Source: Selaginella moellendorffii (lineage: Eukaryota; Streptophyta; Lycopodiopsida; Selaginellales; Selaginellaceae). Taken from it: a stretch of DNA of 64,000 nt. The stretch is taken from assembly GCF_000143415.4 (NCBI RefSeq), contig NW_003314319.1:1072235-1136234 (forward strand), written 5' to 3'. The notes under the pieces are model-generated. The model saw only the letters and a program-made list of their open reading frames with translations, had not been told where the DNA came from and searched no databases. The number at the start of each line of letters is the position of its first letter. Position 1 is the stretch's first letter. Made by a program: the position numbers and the translations under genes. Shown here one piece after another: positions 1 to 8,790 of this stretch.

Positions 1-901
1 AACCTTTGCCATTAAAGCCATCTTGATTGAGCATACCTTTAGACCAGGAACATGGCAAAAAAAAGCTTCTGGGGACTGGGAATGATAGTGGCCTCCATGT
101 CCTACGGCACCATACGGAGATCTTACAGTGAGACCTGCACAACTAGTCAAGCACACAATTTTGTGAGTAGTACATAGTACGAGCAAAAAGGATAGAAAAA
201 GAGACAGTTCTCACCTCCACAATTAAAAGCATTTCCGCTCCTGTACCGGAACTTTGCAGCTTCGTTCACGAGCTGAGCCCATAGTTTATTTTAGATTTTC
301 ATCGAAAAGCAAGCTAGGTACTGTCAACTTGCCTGATCAAACGCTGGGAAAATGTAGTCTCCGAACTGGATCTCGGCGATAGCACGATTTCCCTGCAAAC
401 TCAAGACTTGGAGTTAGCCAGGAAAAAGAAAAAAAGTATCGTCATGTCTAACCATAGCAGCAAGACCAATTCCAAATCCAACGAGTCCCTGTTAAGGAGA
501 GAAAACAACTTTTCAATCGTCGAACAGTTTTTGTTTTTTTTTCTTTGTGATCCATTGTTACTTGCTCGCACAAAGGAGTGTTGAAAACTCGATGCGTCCC
601 AAACGCATCCGCCAGCCCGCTAGTGCACCTAAAAACTCCACCGAATTTAACATCTTCTCCAAACACGTAGGCCCTGCCCAAGGAATTCCCGTGAAAATTT
701 TCATGAAAGAAATGCTACAGCGATTTCTTGCCTTGGATCCGATTCCAGCGCAATGTGAAGCGCCTCGTTCACTGCCGAGAAGAGATTCATGCGCTTCGTC
801 TCGCATGGCAGTGGAATTGTGGCGGAAGAAGGAGAAGATGAAGAAGAGAACGATCGGCGCCCAGAGAGAGCTCCAAATACCCTACCGTGAAACCGCCCCA
901 T
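1..901 (-). CDS. BCKDHB: Branched-chain 2-oxoacid dehydrogenase E1 subunit beta, 5' part
   Basis: Encodes the thiamine-diphosphate-dependent E1-beta subunit that, with E1-alpha, decarboxylates the 2-oxo acids of Leu, Ile and Val in the mitochondrial matrix. Six exons are visible on the minus strand: 901-732, 673-562, 488-453, 392-333, 272-215 and 134-37; intron 6 starts at 36 and the gene leaves the window. Exon 1 gives an Arg/Ser-rich presequence of a mitochondrial-targeting type, then [20 protein letters not shown]. Next come [38 protein letters not shown], the [10 protein letters not shown] exon, [13 protein letters not shown], and [20 protein letters not shown], all hallmarks of the family. 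All visible splice junctions keep frame. Introns are 58-80 nt; introns 1 and 4 use GC donors. The start at 901 is the only in-frame Met giving a presequence. It is divergently paired with the gene at 1040. Identity is certain; whether the rest is intact cannot be seen. Confidence 0.95.
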
Positions 902-1039
902 TCTTGAATCGGCTGGAGCGAGATTGCCCTACCTAAGACGCTTCTCACCTGACTCGACTGAGTTATCCATGAGCTACCCGTACGAGATCGTCTTCCGTAT
1001 CCACGAGTTTAGGGTTTATAGAATTAGGGTTTATCAGGA
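902..1039. promoter_or_regulatory. Bidirectional promoter with two telo-boxes
   Basis: Only 138 bp separate the divergent start codons of the E1-beta gene (minus) and the ZNF593/Bud20 gene (plus). Two copies of TTAGGGTTTA lie at 1009-1018 and 1024-1033, immediately before the plus-strand ATG. This is the plant telo-box (AAACCCTA on the other strand), which in plants is enriched in promoters of ribosomal-protein and ribosome-biogenesis genes. That fits the function of the right-hand gene. No convincing TATA box is seen. That the motifs drive transcription is inference. Confidence 0.7.
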
Positions 1040-1599
1040 ATGGGGCGGTGCCCGAATCACAAGAAGCCGGCGAAGAAGAAATACTCCCACAAGAGCGCGC
1101 GGCGGGCCAAATTCCTGGTCAAGGATATCCTTTTTGCTTCTCCGATGATTGGTAGGCATTGGTGGTGTTCTCCTTGACAGATTCTAGGCACGCGATGATA
1201 TGATCTATTCGGAGGTGAAGAATTTGGAGTCGTCTATGGACGAAGGGGCGCCCGCGCGAGCTCGAGACGAGGATCTCCCTGGAATGGGGCAGTTCTACTG
1301 CTTGCATTGCGAGTTAAGCGCCGATTCCTTGTCTTTCATTCTTTATAAACGCTTGCTTCTTTCAGCCGGTATTTCTCGTCGTCTTCGATCATGGAAGAGC
1401 ATTTTAAGACCAAACGGCATAAGAAAAGGTTTGTTTTTTCTTCCTTGTTCTTTGCGAGGCCTGCTTTAATCTTCTTTCACTTCTCGATAGAGTGAAGGCC
1501 ATGCAAGGCCCAGCTCCACATTGTCAACTAGACGCGGAACTCGCGGCTGGGCAGGGCAAACCGGATAACGGGCCAAAGCTCGGAGTTGTATCCTCGTAA
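1040..1599 (+). CDS. Zinc finger protein 593 / Bud20-type 60S ribosome biogenesis factor
   Basis: Family members bind pre-60S ribosomal particles and help nuclear export. Exons read 1040-1117, 1188-1312, 1366-1428 and 1491-1599. The protein opens MGRCPNHKKPAKKKYSHKSA, the basic N-terminus typical of Bud20/ZNF593. It continues with DDMIYSEV, DEDLPGMGQFYCLHC, then across an intron DRYFSSSSIMEEHFKTKRHKKR, forming the single C2H2 finger (CxxC ... HxxxxxH). The end is VKAM, GPAPHCQLDAELAAG and KPDNGPKLGVVSS. Length is about 124 residues, normal for the family. The first intron (1118-1187) was placed to keep frame and could shift slightly. A fourth intron from 1588 or so to 1671 would replace the last residues with an ORF ending at 1783; this alternative cannot be excluded. 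Divergent from E1-beta and convergent with TSPO. Confidence 0.9.
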
Positions 1600-1975
1600 G
1601 AAACTCGTGAAATTCTCACTAACTCTTTTGCAAACCATACGCTTGCATTGAAATTTTTCTCCTGGCAATTGCAATGAGGAATCAAAGGCCGGTCTGAAAG
1701 CCACCCTGCAGCAGCAGCTGCCAGGAGGAGGCTCTTCTCTGATGACCATTTCCAGCTTGAAAGGTCTTGTCTCTGAGCAATAAAAACATGCTTTTGCTTT
1801 TGCTTTTCCTCACTTTGAGAAACGATCTCCTTTGAAGTAACTTGCCAAATTTAAGATTTAAGATTCACAGACGAGTATTATTCTCAAGAAAAAACAGAAA
1901 ACGAAATAACAAAGAGGAGTCCATCTTGATGTTTATGTTTTGATCTAGTGAGTTTCTTGGTGTTCATGCTGTGAT
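1600..1975. other. Convergent 3' flanks of the zinc-finger and TSPO genes
   Basis: Between the ZNF593 stop and the TSPO stop lie 376 bp. A possible extra ZNF593 exon (1672-1783, open to a TAA at 1781) is followed by AATAAAAACA at about 1779, a plausible plant polyadenylation region. No other gene is seen. Confidence 0.4.
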
Positions 1976-2845
1976 CTAGTAAGATTGTTGAAGAGGCTGA
2001 GTTAACCCATCTGATGGATTGTAGATCAAAACGTAGAGATTGATGGATGCAGCCAGTGTCACCCTGGATGAAACAATGTAATTCTTTTATTTCTAAGAAG
2101 TGCAGCCACTTACCAGAGAATGTATGGTATAAGTAAATATGCAGCTGCATGACTCACTGGCCAGAAGAGGATAATAGTTGCAAGGATGGCGAGCCACAGC
2201 AGAACTATTTCAGCAAATGCAAAATCCTGTGACAACACACTGTCAGCCAGGAGCAAAAATTTCACCAGCGCCAACTTACAAATCGATGGTAGCCGAAAAA
2301 GATTGGCGTCCATGCAAAGTTTAGTATGAGCTGCAACAACCACAAATGAAAACTCAGCTCTTTCTTCTGAATAAAAACCAAAAGTGAGGAATTTTATAAC
2401 CTGAACGATGTAAATGGCTAGAGGAAGCGCGTGCCTCTTAAAACCTGGAAACGAAGGAAAATTTACAGGAAAGAACTTGTGATGAGATGCTTCTCAAAGG
2501 TTTCTAATTACCTCCATCTTTCCAGACAAGCCAGGACGCGATCCCCATGAGAATGTAGAGAGTTGTCCACATTACAGGAAAGACCCAGCTCTGGCACAAG
2601 CAGAGAGAGAAGTTAGAAGAAACAAGTGAGGGATTTTTCCATTTTACCGGAGGCGTCCATGGAGGCTTGTTGAGCTGCCTGTACCAAGCTGCAAGAACAT
2701 GGGAAATTTAAACTTGGGCAACTGAGACTTTGGGCGATTGAAACTTACGGCTGTCACCACCAGCTCCAAATTTCGCTCCCGCAAATCCTCCGGCCACTGG
2801 GATGGCTATCGCCACGATCAGCCCCAGAATCGCTCCCCAATCCAT
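1976..2845 (-). CDS. TSPO: Translocator protein homolog (TSPO/MBR, tryptophan-rich sensory protein)
   Basis: Small polytopic membrane protein binding porphyrins and sterols; in plants TSPO is stress-induced in the secretory pathway. Seven exons on the minus strand: 2845-2749, 2688-2648, 2590-2512, 2444-2401, 2330-2280, 2226-2114 and 2063-1976, total 513 nt, 170 residues. The order of motifs is diagnostic: helix 1 in MDWGAILGLIVAIAIPVAGG, then WYRQLNKPPWTPPSWVFPV, MWTTLYILMGIASWLVWKDG, LILNFAWTPIFFGYH, EIVLLWLAILATIILFWPVS, AYLLIPYILW and VTLAASINLYVLIYN, giving five membrane helices. Introns are 53-72 nt with GT-AG ends. Exon 6 would run into a stop directly after ILW, and splicing to exon 7 restores the usual C-terminal helix. 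There is no long N-terminal extension like that of Arabidopsis TSPO. Confidence 0.95.
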
Positions 2846-3626
2846 TTTTTTTTCAGCAGCTTTATCCGCTAGCCTAAACACCAAATCTCCTCCCTCGCGT
2901 TTAGAAGCTAATTTAATAATCTTGAGTAACATACTGTATAAAATCACCATTAAAGAAGATTTATAAAGGCTTGTAATGACTGAGTTCGTGTCTACCATCT
3001 TGAGTTCGCAACAACAACAGACTCTCTCACTATCGCCTGAAAACACCGGAGACCGTTTGCTCCACATTTTTAAGAAATGGGGTTGGAGCTCAAAAATGGT
3101 GTGGCTCTGGATGAAAATTTGCTGTCAGTCCGGCCTCCAGGAGAGGTTTCTCCATCTTTTCATCCATGAAAAGATGGAGAAACTATTGGACCACTATCAG
3201 TGAACTTGCAAGCTTCTTGAACGTTTCGACACTTGCATACATCCTCCCGCCAGGTTTGAGGCCGGTTGGGGTGGCCATGAGGTGTGACAGTGCTGTGAGG
3301 TGTAATTGTAGTGTTGTGGAACTACTTGCATTTACCAGTTCAGTGATTTAGTACCAACTCAGTTTACTATGTTTTTCCAATCGTGGTGGGGAGAATTCTT
3401 GACGATCAGAGTTTGGGGTGTGGCGCGGGCGGTAGTGATGTCTGGAGAGTTCTATATATCGGAAAAAAACAATTATTTTTCAAGATCCAACCACTTGCTT
3501 GTTGAATGTTTGAAATTCTTAAACCAAGAAACCATGTGCTATGTTTCAGCCACTGTACAGCTGACTTTGCATATCTATAAGATGAAGACATAACTTCAAA
3601 TCAATTTGGTCTGGCTCAAGAGGGGT
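2846..3626. other. Intergenic region, no gene recognised; contains a perfect hairpin
   Basis: ORFs here are short, overlap on both strands and show no family resemblance. A TATATA run sits near 3454. At 3146-3163 and 3166-3183 an exact 18-bp inverted repeat is separated by 2 bp. The 3' side probably contains the promoter of the small spliced gene starting at 3627. Confidence 0.4.
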
Positions 3627-3870
3627 ATGGGTATTCTTCAGAAGCTGAGTCTAGCTTTGTTCATCATTGTCTACATCTCATTTGTGTTCATGACAATAAG
3701 CTCTTCAGCAGCCATGTTCCAAGGTAACAAGGAAGCCAGGTTTTGATGTTGAATCTAATCATCTGACCATTTCAGATGGGCGTTGTATACGTTGTGGTAA
3801 CAAAAAGTGCTGTGGAGGAAGTTCATGCCGAAGTAGAATCGGAGGGATTGGTGAATGTATCGATCCATGA
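3627..3870 (+). CDS. Small secreted cysteine-rich peptide, two exons
   Basis: Unannotated-size gene: exon 1 3627-3723, intron 3724-3775 (52 nt, GTAACA...TTTCAG), exon 2 3776-3870, 63 codons. Exon 1 encodes a Met-Gly start, a Lys, and a long hydrophobic run (LALFIIVYISFVFM) ending in SSSAA, a clean signal peptide with a small-residue cleavage site. Exon 2 encodes a short mature part with six cysteines spaced C-x2-C-x4-CC-x4-C-x9-C, rich in Gly and basic residues, ending in ECIDP before TGA. This matches the general plan of plant cysteine-rich peptides with three disulfides (antimicrobial, inhibitor or signalling), but no named family is recognised. The intron splits signal from mature region, a common arrangement. 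The frame and splice sites are seen; expression is inferred. Confidence 0.6.
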
Positions 3871-3972
3871 GGACCTTGGAGATCTTGCAGGTTTAATACA
3901 TGTTTTTTCTCTCTTAATCTCTTTGGGTGTTCTTCTAGATGACTGAATTCTCTGTTCTGTGAAGCTCTTCCT

Positions 3973-4268
3973 CTTCTTTCTTGAGAAGAAGCTAAATCTC
4001 TGGAATCCAAAGAAAAACTGGAGCTCTACCTTTAAGCCTGAGAGCAGCTTTGGATCTGAATCTCGTCCAAACTCAATCTGCGGTGGCAAAGCTCGAGCAG
4101 GATCAAAGTTTCTTGAATGTAGAAGATACTGAAACAAACGCAGCGGCTTCTTCTTGAGAAGAAGCTAAATCTCTGGGATCAAAAGAAAACCGTTAAGGCT
4201 TTGGATCTGGATCTCGTCCAAACTCAATCTGCGTCGACAGAGCTCGAGGGGGATGAAAGTTTCTTGAA
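3973..4268 (+). repeat. Diverged tandem duplication upstream of the PPR gene
   Basis: The stretch 3973-4118 recurs at 4147-4268. Shared landmarks are CTTGAGAAGAAGCTAAATCT, TTTGGATCTG, ATCTCGTCCAAACTCAATCT, GCTCGAG and AAAGTTTCTTGAAT. The second copy lacks about 25 bp in the middle. It lies between the cysteine-rich peptide gene and the PPR start and probably includes 5' flank of the PPR gene. Confidence 0.75.
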
Positions 4269-4336
4269 TAATATTTATGTAACACACAATGTAGCGGGAA
4301 CATTGTAATGTCATTTAATTCAATGCTGGAAATGAG

Positions 4337-6280
4337 ATGTGCTGCGTTACCCATGCCCGGCCTTTCTTGCTTCCACACCAAACCAGGGATGCGGAATATG
4401 CTCCGTTGCTTCGAGCCTGTGGGAATTCCAGAAGCCTCGCACACGCGAGACAGCTTCACGCCCGGATTTGGAAGCAAGCGACGACCACATTTGTTGATAA
4501 CTTGATCGTCGAAATGTATGGAAAGTGCAGCGCGATCGATGACGCATGTTTTGTTTTCGAGAGCATTCGTAAGCGGAATGTTTTCTCGTGGACAATGATG
4601 ATTTCCGCATTTGCCCAAAATGGGCATTTTTTATCTGCGCGTTTGTGCTTCTGGAAAATGAATTTGGAGGGCATAAAACCCGATCGAATAGCCTTGATTG
4701 CGACTATTGATGCTTTGGCCGAGATCGCGTCTGCAGCAGACATTGTGTTGCTTCGAACTTGCGTTCACGAATTGGGTCTTGCTTCTGATCTTGTCTTGAA
4801 AAATGCACTGCTCAATTTATACAGCATCTGGCTGAATCTACAAGAAACAAAAACTATGTTCGAAAGACTTGAAACCAAAGATGTTATCACTTGGACTTGT
4901 ATGATTTCTGCATATGCCCGAAAAGGGCATCCGGGCGCGCTTTTGCTGTTTCGAAGAATGGAGCTCGAGGGGATTGTGGCCAACGGAATCACATACATTG
5001 CCCTCTGTACAGCCCTTTCAAAGCTCCATCCGTATCATCACATTCGAATCAATCTCTTGGATCTTGAAACCCGGATTTCTCGATCTGGATTGCTTCCAAT
5101 GGTGTGTTGCAGCTTGATCGAGATGTACGGGAATCTTGGCGACATAGAGAACGCAATGCGGGTCTTTACAACCTCCCTAGAACAGCACTGCAATGTGGTT
5201 GCTTGGACCGCGGCGATCAATGCTCACACACAAAATGGAAACCTTCGCAAGGCTTTGGAGATCTTTAGAAGAATGGATCTCGAGGGAGTCAGGCCCGACA
5301 ACGTAGTGTTTCTTGCCCTCTTGGACGCGTGCATTGCGTTGCAAGATCTCAGCCAAGGCAAGCTCATTCATGAACGGATTGTGAGATTGGGGCTTAATTC
5401 GCATTCTAACCTTGTAAACACACTCATCAACATGTACGGAAAGTGTGATAGAGTTGACATTGCGAGAGGCATCTTTGATAGCCTCGATAAGAAGTGTGTG
5501 GTTTCTTGGACTGCGATGATCACTGCCAATGCTCAAAACGGGCATCCGCTAGAAGCCTTTCATCTCTTTTGTAGGATGTCCTTGGAAGGGATTCTCCCAA
5601 CAAAGATCACTCTCATCACCCTTCTCGATGCGAGCTCGCTTCACTCGGACATTCTCCGCGGCAAGTTGGTCCACGAATGCATCGAAGATCTTGGCCTCGA
5701 TCTCGAGGGCGCTTTGGGGAATGCTCTTGTCAACATGTATGGAAAATGCGGCAACACGAGTAAAGCTCTCTCGATCTTTGAATCAATGCAGTTGAGAGAT
5801 GCCTGTGCGTGGAACACAATGCTTGCCGCATATGCCCAGGTCGGTCATATTCACTCGGCATTTGAAAAGCTCCAGGAAATGGAGCTCCAGGGAGTCCGCG
5901 CGACGGATACCACCTTCATCAACATCCTCTCCGCCCTGAGCCATGCCGGATCGCTCCACCGCTGCTGCGACTGCCTCATCTCAATGATCCAGGACTACAA
6001 TGTTACACCCGCAAGCGATCACTACCGGTGTATTGTGGACATGCTTGCTCGGCTCGGGCAGCTCCAGCACGCAAACGAGCTCATGGAACTCATGCCTTTT
6101 GAGCCCACTGCCACGGCGTGGATGTCCCTTCTCGCGGCCTCCAGGGTCCACACCAAAACTTCATCCGTGGATCAAGTTTCTTGGGTGGCTGCCGAGCGGG
6201 TTTTCGAGCTGGAGCCCAGGAATGCATCTCCATACTTGGCTCTCTCCAACATCTACAAATGCAAGCGTGAAAGAATCTAG
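4337..6280 (+). CDS. Pentatricopeptide repeat (PPR) protein, truncated E-type
   Basis: Intronless 647-codon ORF. Tandem helical repeats of about 31-36 residues fill most of the protein. Landmarks are LLRACGNSRSLAHARQLHAR near the N-terminus, repeated MYGKC, SWTMMISAFAQNGH, VITWTCMISAYARKGH, VAWTAAINAHTQNGN, VSWTAMITANAQNGH and AWNTMLAAYAQVGH. Such proteins bind organellar transcripts and direct editing, splicing or stability. The C-terminus enters an E-like motif (PFEPTATAWMSLLAASRVHT, ELEPRNASPYLALSNIYK) and stops within it, with no DYW deaminase domain. No N-terminal targeting sequence is obvious after the chosen Met, although an upstream exon cannot be excluded. It ends tail-to-tail 37 bp from the aspartic-protease remnant. 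It may function with a partner deaminase or may be truncated. Confidence 0.9.
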   Translation: MCCVTHARPFLLPHQTRDAEYAPLLRACGNSRSLAHARQLHARIWKQATTTFVDNLIVEMYGKCSAIDDACFVFESIRKRNVFSWTMMISAFAQNGHFLSARLCFWKMNLEGIKPDRIALIATIDALAEIASAADIVLLRTCVHELGLASDLVLKNALLNLYSIWLNLQETKTMFERLETKDVITWTCMISAYARKGHPGALLLFRRMELEGIVANGITYIALCTALSKLHPYHHIRINLLDLETRISRSGLLPMVCCSLIEMYGNLGDIENAMRVFTTSLEQHCNVVAWTAAINAHTQNGNLRKALEIFRRMDLEGVRPDNVVFLALLDACIALQDLSQGKLIHERIVRLGLNSHSNLVNTLINMYGKCDRVDIARGIFDSLDKKCVVSWTAMITANAQNGHPLEAFHLFCRMSLEGILPTKITLITLLDASSLHSDILRGKLVHECIEDLGLDLEGALGNALVNMYGKCGNTSKALSIFESMQLRDACAWNTMLAAYAQVGHIHSAFEKLQEMELQGVRATDTTFINILSALSHAGSLHRCCDCLISMIQDYNVTPASDHYRCIVDMLARLGQLQHANELMELMPFEPTATAWMSLLAASRVHTKTSSVDQVSWVAAERVFELEPRNASPYLALSNIYKCKRERI

Positions 6281-6317
6281 TGACTTGAAAGACAAAAACT
6301 ATACATGTAAGTCGAAT

Positions 6318-6914
6318 CTAAAGCTCGTGGGATCGAGCACGACGAAACGAGAGCCTGACCGATTTCAAGTCGTAGAGGACGTGATAGTTCTGCTGCATGA
6401 TATTTCCAATGATGTTAATGCCCCCTCGCCCAACAGTTAAGCATGCAAGGTCGCCATCGACGGACATTACGTTCTCCTGGGGTGGCCGGAGCTCCGCGCC
6501 GTTAGCAAAGCGGAAGCTGATCGAGGGGAACCTGTAATTTTCGTGGCCCGAGGTGTTGAAGCACTTGTCCAAGTGTGGGACACTCACCTGCGGAAGATCG
6601 ACCATGCTGGCGAAGATTTCCGTCACGTTGTAGGCACCGGTTAGAGATGTCACTGGGGAGCCCGAGTCGAAGACGGTCCAGCCGGTGTTGGCCTCAGACC
6701 CGGCCCACACGTCGTTCACGTAAACGCTGTGGAGATAGAGATTAGACTCGACACTAGAGCTGAAGAGGAGTGGCGTGCTCCGCGTGATCGAATCGGCCAG
6801 CTCAGTGCTGGGGATGACTGCAGGGAGAGCGCAGCGTCTCCAAAGAAGAGAGGGCTCGTTTCGCCTTGAGAGAGCCCAAAGATACTATCCACGTCTCTCA
6901 CGGTCCCGGCGTCC
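6318..6914 (-). pseudogene. Pepsin-like aspartic protease (nepenthesin type), C-terminal fragment
   Basis: The minus strand from about 6914 reads TVRDVDSIFGLSQG and SPLFFGDAALSLQ, then after a one-base frame change near 6810 reads ELADSITRSTPLLFSSSVES. From 6719 it continues NDVWAGSEANTGWTVFDSGS, IGNIMQQNYHVLYDLKSVRL, and a stop at 6318. This is the C-terminal lobe of a plant A1 aspartic protease. The second catalytic motif (DSGS) is present, while the N-terminal lobe with the first catalytic Asp is missing because the gene breaks at 6914. Frameshift plus 5' truncation make it a pseudogene. An intron near 6810 instead of a frameshift is possible, since a pyrimidine run followed by CAG occurs there. 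Confidence 0.8.
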
Positions 6915-6941
6915 TGAATCAATGCAGTTGAGAGATGCCTG
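6915..6941 (+). other. 27-bp filler copied from the PPR gene
   Basis: These 27 bp are identical to 5779-5805 inside the PPR gene, same orientation. They sit exactly between the broken aspartic-protease gene and the PIG-T fragment. See findings. Confidence 0.85.
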
Positions 6942-7262
6942 CAAGACTGGACACTCCGGGAGCTGGAGGCGAGCTTGCCGAAGCACTTGGCTGGAGATCT
7001 CAGCGACGAAACAGGCATCAACTTCGGACAATCGTGTTTTCACTCTCAGCCCTGCTCCAAGTCGGGTGCTCGCGTCCTCTTCAGGCTCGCTTTTGCTCGA
7101 GTTTGAAGTTGGCACACACAGCGAGCTTGATCTCGGCATCACTTGAAGAGCTCCGGTGGATTGGTCTCGGGCTCGCCCTTGGCTGACAGCGGGAATGCAA
7201 GGGGATCCAATATGTGATATTGCTGGCTGTTTTGGAAGAGATCTTGATGTTGCTGTTCCATT
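6939..7262 (+). pseudogene. PIG-T/Gpi16 gene fragment, copy 1
   Basis: Internally deleted fragment of the GPI-transamidase subunit gene. It begins in the segment equivalent to 57043 (CAAGACTGGACACTC) and skips about 70 bp to GAGCTGGAGGCGAGCTTGCC. It then continues through the LSPAPSRVLASSSGSLLLEF and SELDLGIT parts and GSGNARGS, skips about 230 bp more, and ends in sequence equivalent to the intron seen at 57657. No frame is open throughout. It is the left-most of six copies and directly follows the filler at 6915-6941. Confidence 0.8.
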
Positions 7263-7560
7263 CATACAGGGTGGTAGGCGAGGCAATCGAGCGCCGCCAC
7301 GATGATCGATTCCTCCAGTCCTTCTAACTCCAAAGGGGCTTTGCCAAGGACGAAATGCCGAGCAGCATGAATGCGGGGGATAATCTCGTCCGGTGGGCGA
7401 TCTAACAAAACGCCATGGATTTCGCAAACAAAGAAACCCCTGTCATATGGTTCAAGTACATGGTATGATTTTTTTATTACGGGAACCCGGTTGCTGAGAT
7501 GATGGCTATCAGGTAAGTGTAGAGGTAAACCGTTGTACAAGACCCAGTTGCAGCCGACTT
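7263..7560 (-). other. Unrecognised coding-like fragment shared with module A
   Basis: The minus strand from 7540 to 7262 is open for 92 codons and includes YHVLEPYDRGFFVCEIHGVL, PPDEIIPRIHAARHFVLGKA and LEGLEESIIVAALD. Related but frame-disrupted copies lie at 10790-11010, 30900-31140 and 44660-44890, always beside the PIG-T fragment. The codon pattern suggests a real gene origin. No family is recognised. Confidence 0.35.
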
Positions 7561-8030
7561 AATCCAGTGACAATATTGGCAAACATGGCATAGACAGAAA
7601 GGGACTTGGTGGGGACCGGAAAAAAGATATTGGCGAAAGTTATTCCTCTTGTCTGTGGGCATCCTAAAGATGCTAAGGAGTGGATCTGGGATGATCACTC
7701 ATAAATGGATGGCTCAGTCTTTAAGAGACGGGACTGTGATGTAGGTGGTGTTAGACCACCGGTGTAACCAATGTAAATGGGTATGGCCTTAGCGTAACAA
7801 ACTGATATGTCGGTGGTACTTTGGGGTGTCGGTCATGGGATCAGACACATGAAGCACTTGGACACAGTGCAATGGTTGAGTAGCTTGGATGCCATTCTTG
7901 GGGTTAGCAAGTCCCTAAGTTCAAAATAGGACTTATGGAGGTTGTGAGTGAGACTCCTTCAAGTGGTCGGAGGTGTGATTAAGTGACTAAAGTAGAATTG
8001 AAAATTTAGTCGCTTACATCTACTTCAAAT
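7560..8030 (+). repeat. R-family repeat fragment
   Basis: Matches 36361-36840 almost exactly and 24460-24860 with more divergence; the mirror copy is 51060-51450 on the minus strand. Landmarks are TGTGGGCATCCTAA, GTGATGTAGGTGGTGTTAGA and CATGGGATCAGACACATG. No coding frame is convincing. It may be part of an LTR or non-autonomous element, but terminal repeats were not identified. Confidence 0.65.
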
Positions 8031-8389
8031 ATCAAATCGTGCATTTTCATGGACAGTCCATCTACTAGTTTTTTTCTTCTCAATTGGTTCTAAAACTATT
8101 AAGGCACTAATTTAATTAATATTTGAAGGAACAAAAACTAATGAAATGATGTTCCAAAATGACAAAGCAACAATGATCAGTGATAAAACCACCTGTTTCC
8201 TTTAAAGGAGTAGCTCGCACTACCCTAGCTTTTCAATTTTTATTTCTACAAATGTACCAAGTGTTAAATAATTATACTCCCACAATATACATATTATTGT
8301 TTGGAATCAACTCCCCTAAGTTGTTGTAGGCGAAAAGATTCCAAAATCAAAACTAGAACAATAAAAAGCTCATCAGATAAGATTGAGAC

Positions 8390-8790
8390 TAAGTTTGAAA
8401 CTAAGTCTGAGATTTGAGATTGGGTTCGAGAATTTAGATTTTTTGAGAAGCCACCCAGCCCAGTATTACTCAAACATAAGGAGACTTAACCCCCAAATAT
8501 CCCAATACTCAAACCTAAGACGTTTTAACCCCCTAAGTATCCCAAACTAATTGGAAAAAAGGGTGTGCTTTTGTTATTTCCCTCTATATTTGAATTATAG
8601 ATTGTCTCTCAATTTGTTCTTTTTAGTTATTTATAATTTACTATACTTCCTTATAAGTTCATGCTCGTTAATGGAAGTTGAAAGCCATAACTTTCCCAAG
8701 AGCTTTGCTCTTTTGACACTCTACCATTTATGTTGAACTTAATTGAAAGCAAATTAAATTTACTAAATGTCAATTTTAACATGTAGTGTA
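8390..8790 (+). mobile_element. L-family LTR-like repeat
   Basis: About 400 bp containing a promoter-like CTCTATATTTGAA segment, CCCAGTATTACTCAAAC, and an end near GCTCTTTTGACACTCTACC. A GC-richer relative, perhaps less decayed, interrupts the gypsy gag at 13868-14277. Further copies are at 33130-33500 (minus), 35460-35830 (rearranged) and 37180-37560. The Family member at 14256-14276 carries CGCTCCGATACCAAA, the complement of a tRNA-Met-type primer-binding site. That suggests retrotransposon terminal sequence. Confidence 0.55.

Noticed and set aside
547-936. 129-codon plus ORF near the left end
   Set aside because: Antisense to exons 1-2 of the E1-beta gene.
6000-6440. 146-codon ORF overlapping the end of the PPR gene
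   Set aside because: Different frame over PPR coding sequence and then over the protease remnant; no family resemblance.
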